From the NCBI GenBank assembly GCA_902492755.1, contig CABUNB010000005.1, positions 1 to 64,000 of the forward strand: DNA of 64,000 nt, written 5' to 3'. Of the stretch, positions 1 through 8,699 are shown piece after piece. Position numbers and translations under genes: made by a program. Every line of letters starts with the position of its first letter. Positions within the stretch are counted from its first letter, which is position 1. A model generated the notes under the pieces. The model did no database searches, had not been told where the DNA came from, and saw nothing but the letters and a program-made list of their open reading frames with translations. Source of the stretch: an uncultured Collinsella sp. GTDB lineage: Bacteria; Actinomycetota; Coriobacteriia; Coriobacteriales; Coriobacteriaceae.

Positions 1-286
1 TCGCGATTCGAATATCAGTCGAGGAAAGCCCCATCAGCTCCTGACGCTTGTCCTCAAGCTCGGCCTCGGCAGTTACGATTTGGCGCAGATATGGCAGGTA
101 CTGCTTGCCGTCGCGCGTAAGCGAGACACCTTGCTTGCCGCGCTCGATAAGCGTGGTACCCAGCTCGCGCTCAAGCGCCTTGACGGCCTGGCTCACAGCG
201 CTTTGTGTGTAGCCCAGCTCGTCAGCCGCGCCCTTAAGACTGCCGCGATCGACCACCATACAAACAATCTGATACCGCGATGCCAT
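1..286 (-). CDS. LysR-family transcriptional regulator, N-terminal part (runs off the window)
   Basis: Reading the minus strand from the ATG at 286 gives an open frame to the window edge beginning MASRYQIVCMVVDRGSLKGA. A winged helix-turn-helix follows (AADELGYTQSAVSQAVKALE, then a wing ending LTRDGKQYLPYL). That order is the DNA-binding domain of LysR regulators. A GGAGG ribosome site lies just upstream of the ATG. Only about 95 residues are visible, so the ligand-binding domain and target are unknown. It is divergent from the DMT exporter at 445, the usual arrangement for a LysR protein controlling its neighbour (inference). Confidence 0.85.
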   Translation of the reverse strand, partial: MASRYQIVCMVVDRGSLKGAADELGYTQSAVSQAVKALERELGTTLIERGKQGVSLTRDGKQYLPYLRQIVTAEAELEDKRQELMGLSSTDIRIA

Positions 287-444
287 CGTGCCTCCACATC
301 AATGCAGCCGTAAAACGTTTTGCCAGCGCTTTTCGCACCAACTTTAGCGTTTCTTAATCATACTGAAGATACATTCGCTTTACTACATCCAAATCTGGGA
401 GCAGAATCCTTTTTGCGAAACCGTTCTGTAACAAAAGGAGTCCC

Positions 445-1353
445 ATGGATCGCAAAAAAGCAATCGCGCTCTCATTTTCCGTTCCCGTCGCATGGGGCTT
501 TTCGTATCCCCTCATGAAGATCGGTATGGACAGCATGAACGCCACGAGCATCGTCGCGCTACGCTGCATCATCGCCTTTGTGGTCTGCCTGCTGCTCTTC
601 CACAAGCACGCGTTGCGCATCAACCGCGGCCTTATGGTCCGTGCCGCCATCATCGGTGCCATCATGGCAACCGAGCTCACGTGCATGTGCCTGGGCTCCA
701 GCCTCACCTCCGCCTCCACCGCCGGCTTTTTGCAGAGCCTGACGGTCGTAATCGTGCCGTTTGCCAACGCGGCCCTGCTGCGTCGCGCCCCCGAGCGCAA
801 GGTGCTTATCGGCACGGCCATCGTCACCTGCGGTATGTTACTGCTCTCGGGCGCCGACTTCACCAGCCTGAACCCGGGCGCGCTCATCATGCTGCTCTCG
901 GCCTTTATCTATGCCAGCCACATTATCGTGGCCAAGCGCTTTGTCGAAGAAGTCAATCCGCTTGCTCTGGGCGTTTGGCAGCTGGGCTTTGGTGGCCTGT
1001 TCTCGGGCATCGCCGCATTCACCTTTGGCGGTTTCACGCTTCCCAGTACGCCCAGCGAGATCGTGGTCGTCGTAGCCCTCGCGCTCATCTGCTCTGCCTA
1101 CGGCTTTATCACCCAGACGCTCGTGCAGCCCCACGTGCCCGCCGAGACCACTGGCTTCGCCTTCTCGCTCGAGCCGGTCTGCTCCGCCGTCTTTTCGTTC
1201 TTCTTGGTTGGCGAGGTCCTGAGCCCCATCGCCTTCTTTGGCGCCGCCCTCATCCTCACCGGCGTCATGGTGGCAACCGTCGAGCTTCCGCGACTTCATG
1301 CGCATGCTCACGACCATACCCGCATGGCAGGAGCGCCCGAGCGAGCCTCGTAA
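445..1353 (+). CDS. EamA/DMT-superfamily permease
   Basis: A 302-residue integral membrane protein with about ten hydrophobic segments in two repeated halves, as in drug/metabolite exporters of the EamA type. The first half starts with FSVPVAWGFSYPLMKIGM and the second repeat contains FAFSLEPVCSAVFSFFLVGE, matching the characteristic end of an EamA unit. The C-terminal tail is rich in histidine (HAHAHDHT), which could bind metal but is not a family feature. An AAAGGAG site precedes the ATG. The cargo cannot be told from sequence. It is divergent from the LysR gene, which may regulate it. Confidence 0.9.
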   Translation: MDRKKAIALSFSVPVAWGFSYPLMKIGMDSMNATSIVALRCIIAFVVCLLLFHKHALRINRGLMVRAAIIGAIMATELTCMCLGSSLTSASTAGFLQSLTVVIVPFANAALLRRAPERKVLIGTAIVTCGMLLLSGADFTSLNPGALIMLLSAFIYASHIIVAKRFVEEVNPLALGVWQLGFGGLFSGIAAFTFGGFTLPSTPSEIVVVVALALICSAYGFITQTLVQPHVPAETTGFAFSLEPVCSAVFSFFLVGEVLSPIAFFGAALILTGVMVATVELPRLHAHAHDHTRMAGAPERAS

Positions 1354-1442
1354 AGCGCCTCACCTTTTATAGCCGCGGCATAAAGGCAACCGGTGCGCCT
1401 TTACAATAGATGCCAACAGAGCATCTGCCATAAAGGAGCCCC

Positions 1443-2168
1443 ATGGACACCGCGACCCGCGACCGCAACATAGCAACTTGGTTGGGCGATGCGCCGCAGC
1501 CGGTACGTGACACTACGAACCAGCTGCTCGAGCGCATCGCCCTCTTGCGTACCGAGCAGACTATCTACCCGGCACAAGACGACATCCTCAATGCCCTCGC
1601 CTACACGCCGGCCGACCAGGTCAAGGTTGTCATCTTGGGTCAGGACCCCTATCACGGACCCAACCAGGCAATGGGGCTGTCGTTCTCGGTCCCCGCGACG
1701 CAAACCAAGTTGCCGCCGAGCCTGCGCAACATCTATAAAGAACTCAATGCCGATCTGGGCTGCCCCATTCCCGCCACGGGAGATCTAACGCCATGGGCGC
1801 AACAGGGCGTCCTGCTCCTCAACACCACGCTCACCGTGCGCGAACATGCCGCGAACTCGCACGCCAAACTGGGCTGGAGCACGCTCACCGACTACGTTAT
1901 CGAGCGCTGCTGTCAGCTGCCCCAACCGGTAGTCTTTTTGGCATGGGGCCGCTTTGCCCAGCAGATGGTCGAAGGTAAGCTCGTCGCAACCGATGCGGGC
2001 AAGGCAACCGACAAGTTCTGCCTGGCCTCCACGCACCCCTCGCCGCTTTCGGCCAACCGTGCCACGGCAGAACTCCCCGCCTTTATGGGGTCGCGTCCCT
2101 TCTCGGCGGCCAATCGGCTACTCGAACAGCACGGCTCGACCCCCGTCAACTGGACTTGTCTCGGCTAA
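1443..2168 (+). CDS. ung: Uracil-DNA glycosylase (family 1)
   Basis: This 241-residue protein removes uracil from DNA at the first step of base-excision repair. The water-activating motif GQDPYHGPNQAMGLSFSV carries the catalytic Asp, and the minor-groove loop HPSPLSA carries the conserved His; both are hallmarks of family 1 Ung. Length and motif spacing are normal. An AAGGAG site lies upstream of the ATG. It ends just before a hairpin shared with the convergent SDR gene, so it is probably transcribed alone or by read-through from the DMT gene. Confidence 0.96.
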   Translation: MDTATRDRNIATWLGDAPQPVRDTTNQLLERIALLRTEQTIYPAQDDILNALAYTPADQVKVVILGQDPYHGPNQAMGLSFSVPATQTKLPPSLRNIYKELNADLGCPIPATGDLTPWAQQGVLLLNTTLTVREHAANSHAKLGWSTLTDYVIERCCQLPQPVVFLAWGRFAQQMVEGKLVATDAGKATDKFCLASTHPSPLSANRATAELPAFMGSRPFSAANRLLEQHGSTPVNWTCLG

Positions 2169-2181
2169 AATCGATACATCA

Positions 2182-2222
2182 AAAACGCGCCCGACGGCAA
2201 TCTTACCATCGGGCGCGTTTTC
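2182..2222. terminator. Bidirectional intrinsic terminator
   Basis: An 11-bp stem (AACGCGCCCGA with its complement) is flanked by A-runs on the left and T-runs on the right. It can terminate both ung and the convergent SDR gene. Confidence 0.8.
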
Positions 2223-2902
2223 TACTCGGGCCAGATAAACTGGGTGCGGCCGGCCTCGCCACCGTCAATGAGCAGGCTCTGTCCGGTCATAAACCGGTTG
2301 GTCACGCCCACAAAGTAGATCCACTCGGCGATCTCTTGGGCGGTGGCCCAACGTTTAAGCGGCGTGAGCTCCATAATCTGATTCCACAGGTGCTCGTCTT
2401 CCATCACGCAACGGTTGAGCGGCGTGATAACGCCGCCCGGGTCCACACTGTTGGCGATGGCCTGCGGTGCCAAGCGGTTTGCAAGGTTCTTGGTGTAGGC
2501 GATAACGCCGCCCTTGCTGGCGGCATAGGCGGGAAACTCCGATCCAGTATGCCCGCTCGCCGACCCCACATTGACCACGGATTTGATAGCCGGCGCAGGC
2601 TTGGCGGCGAGCCCCTCCCCCACAAAGGCGTAGCGCTCGGTCACGTTGATGGTGCCACACAGGTTGGCGGCGATATCGTCGGCCGAATCCTGCGTACCGG
2701 CAACGTTCACGATCACTTGGGGTTCAAGGTCGCCTGGAAACGAGCCCGGCTCGCGGACATCAACAATCAGATGGCGGTAGCGCTCGTGTTCGATCGCCGC
2801 CGGCAGCAGATCAAAGCCCACGACCTCGTGGCCCTCGTCCAAAAATCGCTGCACGCATGCGGCTCCGATACCGCCCGAAGCACCCGTGATCAAAACCCGC
2901 AT
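2222..2902 (-). CDS. Short-chain dehydrogenase/reductase
   Basis: A 226-residue Rossmann-fold oxidoreductase. The cofactor loop TGASGGIG lies at residues 6-13, an NVAG segment follows near 66, and the catalytic Tyr-Lys pair is in YAASKGG. The conserved PGGVITPL loop after the active site is also present. Length is at the short end for classical SDRs. It sits 9 bp downstream of the queuosine-precursor transporter on the same strand, and its AAGGAG site overlaps that gene's stop codon, so the two are probably cotranscribed. The substrate is unknown. Confidence 0.9.
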   Translation of the reverse strand: MRVLITGASGGIGAACVQRFLDEGHEVVGFDLLPAAIEHERYRHLIVDVREPGSFPGDLEPQVIVNVAGTQDSADDIAANLCGTINVTERYAFVGEGLAAKPAPAIKSVVNVGSASGHTGSEFPAYAASKGGVIAYTKNLANRLAPQAIANSVDPGGVITPLNRCVMEDEHLWNQIMELTPLKRWATAQEIAEWIYFVGVTNRFMTGQSLLIDGGEAGRTQFIWPE

Positions 2903-2911
2903 ACTTGCTCC

Positions 2912-3634
2912 TTAGGCGGTTGCGTGGCGCTCGAGGTACTCGGAGCCCACATTCTCGCGCTCCCAGCCGCGCACGACCTTGTAGCCCACGGGGCTTAGGA
3001 AGACCTCGCACAGCAGCTCGGCAACAGCGCCCGTCAGCGAGCACATGAGGACTTGCACCCAGGTCCAGCCGAAGAACGTGTGGCTCACCACAATGGCAAA
3101 GACCAAATTGTCGATAAACTGGCCAACACCCGTGGACACATAGGAGCGGAAGGCGAAGCTCGCAAAGTTATTCTTTTTGAGCATGCGGCCGAGCGACTGG
3201 TTGAGCGTGGAGTTAACCACGGCAGAAACGAGCATTGCCAGCGAAGAGCCCAGCACCACGTACCAGGTGCCACCGATGGTGGCGTTAAGGGCAGTGTTGA
3301 CCTCGATCATGCCGGTGTCGTAGTAGGCGCCCCACATACCGGGCGTGAGCGAGCATGCCCAAAAGCACAGACTCACGGCCAGGTTGACCAGCAGTGCGAG
3401 GATAGAGATTTTGATGGATGCCTTGGCGCCAAAGCGCTTACAGATCATGTCCTGGCACAAAAACGAAACCCAGCTCACCACAAAGCCGCAATCGAGTGCC
3501 AGATACGGCAGGCTGATGAGCTCTTTGTTGGCCAGCAGGTTCATCATGATGACGCTCACGAAAAACAGCGAAACCGTTGCCGCGGGAATGCTCCGCAACA
3601 GGACCTTATAGTCCTCCATGACCTTCTTGATCAT
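2912..3634 (-). CDS. Queuosine-precursor transporter (YhhQ/VUT family)
   Basis: A 240-residue membrane protein with about six to seven hydrophobic segments, matching the Vut_1/YhhQ family that imports queuine or preQ precursors. Family-like segments include FFVSVIMMNLLANKELISLP, SFLCQDMICKRFGAKASIKI and GQFIDNLVFAIVVSHTFFGW. The ATG at 3634 is chosen because an AAAGGAG site lies 5-6 bases upstream; the longer upstream frame is unsupported. A hairpin with an A-rich tail ends at its ribosome site (see 3641-3690). Cotranscription with the SDR gene is likely. Confidence 0.88.
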   Translation of the reverse strand: MIKKVMEDYKVLLRSIPAATVSLFFVSVIMMNLLANKELISLPYLALDCGFVVSWVSFLCQDMICKRFGAKASIKISILALLVNLAVSLCFWACSLTPGMWGAYYDTGMIEVNTALNATIGGTWYVVLGSSLAMLVSAVVNSTLNQSLGRMLKKNNFASFAFRSYVSTGVGQFIDNLVFAIVVSHTFFGWTWVQVLMCSLTGAVAELLCEVFLSPVGYKVVRGWERENVGSEYLERHATA

Positions 3635-3640
3635 TATGTA

Positions 3641-3690
3641 CTCCTTTGGTTTTAGGTTTAACGAGCAGGATATCGGACCCGAACTGCTCG
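3641..3690 (-). promoter_or_regulatory. Candidate preQ1-type riboswitch in the leader of the queuosine-precursor transporter
   Basis: On the minus strand a 7-bp stem (CGAGCAG with CTGCTCG, 3690-3684 and 3668-3662) closes a 15-base loop that begins TTC. It is followed by a tail GTTAAACCTAAAACC running straight into the AAAGGAG ribosome site. The loop GGGT can pair with ACC in the tail, giving the H-type pseudoknot outline of preQ1-I aptamers. Transporters of this family are commonly preQ1-controlled. The identification rests on shape and position only. Confidence 0.4.
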
Positions 3691-3790
3691 GACGCCTCGG
3701 TCTTGAGACGACGGTGGGTATGATAGCCGCTCGCGCGGCATCAGGCAAGCGAACGGCGCGGCAGCCCCGCAGGGCCACCGCGCCGATGCG

Positions 3791-5404
3791 TTAAAAGGCC
3801 ACGTTGCCAAACTCCGACAGGATAAGGTCGGGGTTGTGGTCAGTTGCCCAATCCACGTTCCACGGGCTCGTGAACAGCAGCAGCTTGCCGCCGCGCATGT
3901 CCTCGACGCGCAGGGTGTCGCGCGTGAGCGAAAGGCCCGGGATATCGATAGTGTCGGGGTCGTTCTGGATCCAGCGGATGTCCGTATAGGGCAGCGGCTG
4001 GCGACGAACCTCAACACGGTACTCGGCCTTGAGACGGCGCTCGAGCACCTCAAACTGCAGCACGCCGACCACGCCCACGATGACGCTCTCCATGCCGGCA
4101 CCCAGCTCGCGGAAGATCTGGATGGCGCCCTCCTGGGCAAGCTCCTCCATGCCTTTGACAAACTGCTTGCGCTTGAGCGTGTCGACCTGCGTAATGCGAG
4201 CGAACATCTCGGGGGCAAATGTCGGGATCTGCGGATACTGCACATGGCGCTTGCCAGAGCACACGGTGTCACCGATGCTAAAGATACCCGGATCGAACAG
4301 GCCCACGATATCGCCCGCGTACGCCTCGTCCACGATGGCGCGGTCATCGGCCATCATCGAAGTACCCGTAGCGAGCTTAAGCTTGCGGTTGCCCTGCACG
4401 TGGAAGGCATCCATGCCGCGCTCGAACTTGCCCGAGCAAATGCGCACAAAGGCGATGCGGTCGCGGTGGTTCTTGTCCATGTTGGCCTGGATCTTAAACA
4501 CAAAGCCGCTAAAGTCGTCGCGGCAGGGATCGACCGGTTCGCTGGTGAGCGTATCGGTATAGGCGCGCGGCGTCGGGGCCAGACGCAGGAACTCCTTCAG
4601 GAAAGGCTCCACGCCAAAGTTGGTAAGCGCCGAGCCAAAGAACGCCGGGCTCAGCTTGCCGCAGGCCACGGCATCCAAATCGAGCTCGTCGCCGGCACCA
4701 TCGAGCAGCTCGATATCGTCCATCAGGTTCTTATGGTTTTCTTCGCCGATGAGCTCGTCCATGGAAGGATCGCCCAGTTCGGCCTCGACCTCAGCGACCT
4801 TCTTGGTGGCGTTGGCGTGGCCGTCGCCCTCAAAGGCGATGACGCGACGAGTCTGACGGTCGAACACGCCGCGGAAGTTGCGGCCGCTGCCGATCGGCCA
4901 GTTCATGGGATACGTATTGATGCCCAGGACGTTCTCGATCTCTTCCATGAGCTCAAACGGATCGCGAGCCTCGTGGTCGAGCTTGTTCACAAAGGTGAAG
5001 ATGGGAATGTGGCGCAGCGTACAGACCTTAAAGAGCTTTTTGGTCTGGGCCTCGACGCCCTTGGCGCCGTCGATGACCATAACAGCAGCGTCGGCGGCCA
5101 TAAGGGTACGGTAGGTATCCTCCGAGAAGTCCTGGTGGCCGGGGGTATCGAGGATGTTGACGCAGGCGCCGTTGTAGGTGAACTGCAGCACCGAGGAGGT
5201 AACGGAGATACCGCGCTCCTTCTCGATGTCCATCCAGTCCGAGACGGCATGCTTGGCCGAGCTCTTGCCCTTGACCGAGCCGGCAGTCTGGATGCTGCCG
5301 GTATAGAGCAGCAGCTTCTCGGTAAGTGTGGTCTTACCGGCGTCCGGGTGGCTGATGATCGCGAATGTGCGGCGCGACGAGATTTCATCCGACAGGCTTG
5401 CCAT
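3791..5404 (-). CDS. prfC: Peptide chain release factor 3
   Basis: A 537-residue translational GTPase that recycles RF1/RF2 after termination. G-domain motifs are clear: SHPDAGKTT (P-loop), the DTPGHQDFSEDT switch II, and NKLD. The region just after the P-loop (LLYTGSIQTAGSVKGK) is RF3-like rather than EF-G-like. The start at 5404 (MASLSDEI) is preferred over the upstream ATG/TTG codons because AAAGGA lies six bases before it. It is transcribed away from the GntR operon and is not obviously linked to its neighbours. Confidence 0.96.
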   Translation of the reverse strand: MASLSDEISSRRTFAIISHPDAGKTTLTEKLLLYTGSIQTAGSVKGKSSAKHAVSDWMDIEKERGISVTSSVLQFTYNGACVNILDTPGHQDFSEDTYRTLMAADAAVMVIDGAKGVEAQTKKLFKVCTLRHIPIFTFVNKLDHEARDPFELMEEIENVLGINTYPMNWPIGSGRNFRGVFDRQTRRVIAFEGDGHANATKKVAEVEAELGDPSMDELIGEENHKNLMDDIELLDGAGDELDLDAVACGKLSPAFFGSALTNFGVEPFLKEFLRLAPTPRAYTDTLTSEPVDPCRDDFSGFVFKIQANMDKNHRDRIAFVRICSGKFERGMDAFHVQGNRKLKLATGTSMMADDRAIVDEAYAGDIVGLFDPGIFSIGDTVCSGKRHVQYPQIPTFAPEMFARITQVDTLKRKQFVKGMEELAQEGAIQIFRELGAGMESVIVGVVGVLQFEVLERRLKAEYRVEVRRQPLPYTDIRWIQNDPDTIDIPGLSLTRDTLRVEDMRGGKLLLFTSPWNVDWATDHNPDLILSEFGNVAF

Positions 5405-5542
5405 GCGGATCCTTTCTTGCATTGAGTGCATTACGTCGATGTAACCGCACTATTGTAGCCGTGAAATCCCGCTCTAGGGCGTCTATCAGGACAAATTCAT
5501 CAGTTAGGGCCCGGGTAGCTGGCCCAATCCGAATTTGTCTCT

Positions 5543-5571
5543 TGCGTAACTGTACATAGTGTATATATACT
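5543..5571 (+). promoter_or_regulatory. Probable promoter and operator of the GntR-ABC operon
   Basis: TTGCGT, 16 bases, then TATATA form a sigma-70-type promoter. The -10 lies inside the dyad AGTGTATATATACT (5558-5571). A GntR/YtrA repressor encoded by the first gene could bind here (inference). Confidence 0.45.
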
Positions 5572-5619
5572 GTGCTTACCGGTTTTATACACGTGTAGCC
5601 CATCAGCTAAGGAGCCGCT

Positions 5620-6000
5620 GTGGACATCATCCTATCCAATTCGAGCGACAAGCCCATCTACGAGCAAATAGCCTCGCAAGTCAAAGCTCAGATCCTTTCG
5701 GGCACGCTCGCGGCGGGAGCCAAACTCCCCAGCATCCGTGCACTCGCGAGCGATCTTGGCGTGAGTGTCATCACCACCACGCGCGCCTACGCCGACCTGG
5801 AGCAACTCGGCTTTATCTGCACCGTGCAGGGCAAGGGCTGTTTTGTCGCCGAGGGCAACCAGGAGCTCTTGCGCGAAAACCAGCTCTGCCATATCGAAGA
5901 GCTGCTTGCGAAAGCGGCGAGCCAAGCCGAAGCCTTGGGCGTCACGCGCGACAAGCTGCACGAGATGCTCGACCTCGTAGCCCCCGAAACCATGCAGTAG
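5620..6000 (+). CDS. GntR-family regulator, YtrA subfamily
   Basis: A 126-residue protein with a GntR winged helix-turn-helix: PIYEQIASQVKAQILSGTL, then LPSIRALASDLGVSVITTTR and the wing GKGCFVAEG. Only about 50 residues follow, with no effector domain, which is typical of the YtrA subfamily that controls adjacent ABC transporters. The start is a GTG with AAGGAG eight bases upstream. It is the first gene of an operon with the ATPase and permease at 6024 and 6902, and probably represses it. Confidence 0.92.
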   Translation: MDIILSNSSDKPIYEQIASQVKAQILSGTLAAGAKLPSIRALASDLGVSVITTTRAYADLEQLGFICTVQGKGCFVAEGNQELLRENQLCHIEELLAKAASQAEALGVTRDKLHEMLDLVAPETMQ

Positions 6001-6023
6001 CCATCTGCAAGAAAGGCTATACC

Positions 6024-6905
6024 ATGCAAAATTTGCTAGAACTCAAAGGTGTATCGCGCCGCGTGAGCGACCGTTTTTCGTTGCGCGACGTCACGCTTGC
6101 CGTGGAGCCCGGCCAAATTGTCGGCTTTGTGGGAGCAAACGGTGCCGGCAAGACGACGACCATTCGCGCCGCGCTTGGGCTTATTAAGCTCGATGCCGGC
6201 GAGGTGCACCTGTTTGGGCAGCGCTATGGCGCCGACGCGCCCGACGAGACGCAGCGCCACCTGCGCTCCCGCATCGGCCTCGTCCTGGACACGTGTCCCT
6301 TCCCCTCCACGCTCAAGGTGGGCCAGGTCGAGAGGCTCGTAGGCCCGGCATACCCCACGTGGAGCTGCGAAACGTTCGCCGGATTCATCGACCGATTTGG
6401 CCTCGATCCCAAGACGAAGGTCAAGGACCTCTCCCGCGGCATGGGCATGAAGCTGCAGCTCGCCTGTGCGCTCAGTCACAATGCCAAGCTGCTCGTTTTG
6501 GACGAAGCCACCGCGGGCCTCGATCCCATGGCGCGCGAGGAACTGCTCGACGAGTTGCTTGCCTTTGTCGCCGACGGCCAGCACAGCGTGCTGCTCTCAA
6601 GCCACATTACATCCGACCTCGATCGCACTGCCGACCGCGTCATCTGCATCGATAACGGCTCGATTGTGTTTGACCTGCCGCGCGAGGACATTACCGACCG
6701 AGCCGGCATCACCCACTGCACCCAAGCACAGGCGTCCGAGCTCATGGCTTGCGTCGAAGGCGCCCGTGCCGCCCACCACGCCTATAGCGTGGACGTGCTC
6801 GTGCCCAACCGTCGCGAGGCGCTCGAGGCCTTCCCCGAGATTCCCTGCGACCGGGCAACAATTGATGACTATCTTCGCCTCATGCTGAAAGGGGCTTCGA
6901 AATGA
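6024..6905 (+). CDS. ABC transporter ATP-binding protein
   Basis: A 293-residue ABC ATPase. Walker A is GANGAGKTT (about residues 37-45), the signature is the variant LSRGMGMKLQLACAL, and Walker B is LLVLDEATAGLD. The SRGM signature is common among ATPases of YtrB-type exporters. The ATG at 6024 follows a GAAAGG site; the long frame extending upstream overlaps the GntR gene and is not real. Its stop overlaps the permease start by ATGA, so the two are translationally coupled. Substrate unknown; small-molecule or peptide stress exporters are usual. Confidence 0.93.
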   Translation: MQNLLELKGVSRRVSDRFSLRDVTLAVEPGQIVGFVGANGAGKTTTIRAALGLIKLDAGEVHLFGQRYGADAPDETQRHLRSRIGLVLDTCPFPSTLKVGQVERLVGPAYPTWSCETFAGFIDRFGLDPKTKVKDLSRGMGMKLQLACALSHNAKLLVLDEATAGLDPMAREELLDELLAFVADGQHSVLLSSHITSDLDRTADRVICIDNGSIVFDLPREDITDRAGITHCTQAQASELMACVEGARAAHHAYSVDVLVPNRREALEAFPEIPCDRATIDDYLRLMLKGASK

Positions 6906-7600
6906 AACGCGCCTTTATGTCTGAGCTCGCCATCGTCCGCACGCTTGTCCCGAGCATCGCGGGCGTCGGCCTGTTCATCTTCGTCGTACTGACCCTCGCC
7001 AACGCATCGGATGGCGATTCCGGTATGAGCGCCGGCGCCTGTGCGGTCAGTGCCATGTCGCCCATCGTGGTTATGAACTCGCTGGCCGGCTACGACAATC
7101 AAAACGGATGGGAGCGCTATCGGGCAACGCTGCCCATCTCGCGCAAAGACATCATCTGTGCACGCTACCTGAGCATCATTGTCTTCTCGGCCGTCATGGC
7201 GTGCGCCGCCGCGCTTCTGAGCATCGTCTCCATCCCGCTCTTCAACAGCGTGGGTATCCCCTCGACGGGACAGACCGTCTTTGAGACCGCAATCGCTTCG
7301 ACCGCGTCCATGCTCATTTCCCTCATGATGGTGTTTCTGGCACAGCCGCTGTTCTTTCGATTTGGACACATGGAGGCGCTGCGCCTTTCCGTCGGCCTGT
7401 TTGCCCTGCTCGGATGCCTTGCCATGGCCACACTGAGCTCCTCCAGCCCCATCAGCAACTGGCTCATGTCGATTGCTGGGGCGAATCCCGATCCCGCCGT
7501 CCTCGGCTGCCTGTGCGCAGGAATTGCCGTACTGGCCCTCGCGCTATGTGCACTTAGCTGCATCGTCAGCACCAAGGTCTATCGGGCACGCGACCTGTAG
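6902..7600 (+). CDS. ABC-2-type permease
   Basis: A 232-residue membrane protein with six predicted hydrophobic segments. It begins MKRAFMSELAIVRTLVPSI and contains YDNQNGWERYRATLPISRKD, the cytoplasmic element typical of the ABC2_membrane_5 group that pairs with YtrB-like ATPases. It starts inside the ATPase stop codon. The GntR, ATPase, permease order argues for an inducible efflux system whose inducer binds or alters the GntR protein indirectly (inference). Confidence 0.9.
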   Translation: MKRAFMSELAIVRTLVPSIAGVGLFIFVVLTLANASDGDSGMSAGACAVSAMSPIVVMNSLAGYDNQNGWERYRATLPISRKDIICARYLSIIVFSAVMACAAALLSIVSIPLFNSVGIPSTGQTVFETAIASTASMLISLMMVFLAQPLFFRFGHMEALRLSVGLFALLGCLAMATLSSSSPISNWLMSIAGANPDPAVLGCLCAGIAVLALALCALSCIVSTKVYRARDL

Positions 7601-7878
7601 GCGGGCGAATCTCGACCCACGCAGGTCGTAATCGGCCACAATCGCGCCCCTCAAATCCGTGACAAATGGCATTTCCCCGGCCCGTGCGCAACGTTCTATA
7701 ATCAAAGCGTCACGGGCCTCGGCCCAATTTCGATCATCCAAGGGGATGTCTTTTTGGTCATTGTTCTTTAGGGAACGGTCAATCGCATACAAATTGAAAA
7801 CGGCCGTCCAACGGCCGCGGTTTGTTGCGCCGTTCCGCCTCCGTCATCTGCCACATATGCACCTGATAGGAAAGAACA

Positions 7879-8616
7879 ATGAACTCTGCGAAATCTCAAT
7901 CCTTCCCAAAAGCCACCAGCTTCGACGCGGCACTTGTGCACTCTAAGATTATGGGCCCCAATCCCCTCAAACTCTGCGAAGAGCTCCTTTGCGATGCGAG
8001 CATTCCCCGCGGCGCCCGTGTCTGCGACCTTGGGTCGGGCACCGGCATTACCAGCGCCCTGCTTGCCCGCGAATACGGATTTGACACTTATGCTGTCGAC
8101 CTGTGGAGCGATCCCGTCGAAAACCGCGCGTTCTTCGATTCACTCGGTATTCCCCGCAACACGATTCACCCTGTTAAGGCGGACGCCTCGCAGGGGCTCC
8201 CGTTTGAGCACGACTATTTTGATGCGGTCGTGAGCATCGACTCGTACAACTACTACGGCCGCGACCCGCACTATCTGAGCGAGCGCTTGCTCCCCTATGT
8301 CAGGCGCGGGGGCATGCTGTATTTGAGCATCCCTGGCATGGCCTGCGACTGCCACGATAATCTGCCCGAATGCCTGCTCAAATCCTGGGCACCCGAGCAG
8401 CTCGACTACATGCACGACATGGCCTGGTGGCGCGCCATGATCGAGCCGACCCCCGGCGTCGAGATTGTCTCGATGCAACCTATGCTCTGCACGGACGAAG
8501 CGTGGGAAGACTGGCTCGCCTGCGACAACGAGTACGCAGCAGGCGACCGCGCTGCCGTTGAATCCGGCGCGCTCGAATACCTCAACACCATCGCCATTGT
8601 GCTGAGGAAGCTCTAA
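7879..8616 (+). CDS. Class I SAM-dependent methyltransferase
   Basis: A 245-residue protein. Motif I is VCDLGSGTGITSALLA near residue 50; an acidic YAVDLW strand follows, and FDAVVSIDSYNYYG corresponds to the post-motif segment of small-molecule methyltransferases. An AGGAAAG site precedes the ATG. The acceptor cannot be inferred. The 278 bp upstream contain a GGCCGT/ACGGCC hairpin near 7800-7820 but no convincing gene. It ends at a strong hairpin shared with the convergent ClC gene. Confidence 0.85.
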   Translation: MNSAKSQSFPKATSFDAALVHSKIMGPNPLKLCEELLCDASIPRGARVCDLGSGTGITSALLAREYGFDTYAVDLWSDPVENRAFFDSLGIPRNTIHPVKADASQGLPFEHDYFDAVVSIDSYNYYGRDPHYLSERLLPYVRRGGMLYLSIPGMACDCHDNLPECLLKSWAPEQLDYMHDMAWWRAMIEPTPGVEIVSMQPMLCTDEAWEDWLACDNEYAAGDRAAVESGALEYLNTIAIVLRKL

Positions 8617-8621
8617 ACAAT

Positions 8622-8664
8622 AGCCGCGCGAGGCCGTAAACAAACGGCCTCGCGCGGCTTCTTT
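8622..8664. terminator. Bidirectional intrinsic terminator
   Basis: A 16-bp perfect stem (AGCCGCGCGAGGCCGT and complement) with a 6-base loop and a T-rich tail lies between the convergent methyltransferase and ClC genes. Confidence 0.85.
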
Positions 8665-8699
8665 AAAACAAGTTCTGAACAACCGTAAAGCGCAATACG

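Noticed and set aside
5559..6023. N-terminal extension of the ABC ATPase frame
   Set aside because: It overlaps the GntR gene out of frame; the ATG at 6024 has a ribosome site and the normal family N-terminus.
7544..7792. 82-codon minus-strand frame after the ABC permease, with protein-like codon use
   Set aside because: It starts only at a TTG without a ribosome site, overlaps the permease 3' end by 57 bp and matches no family I know. It may be a degraded small gene.
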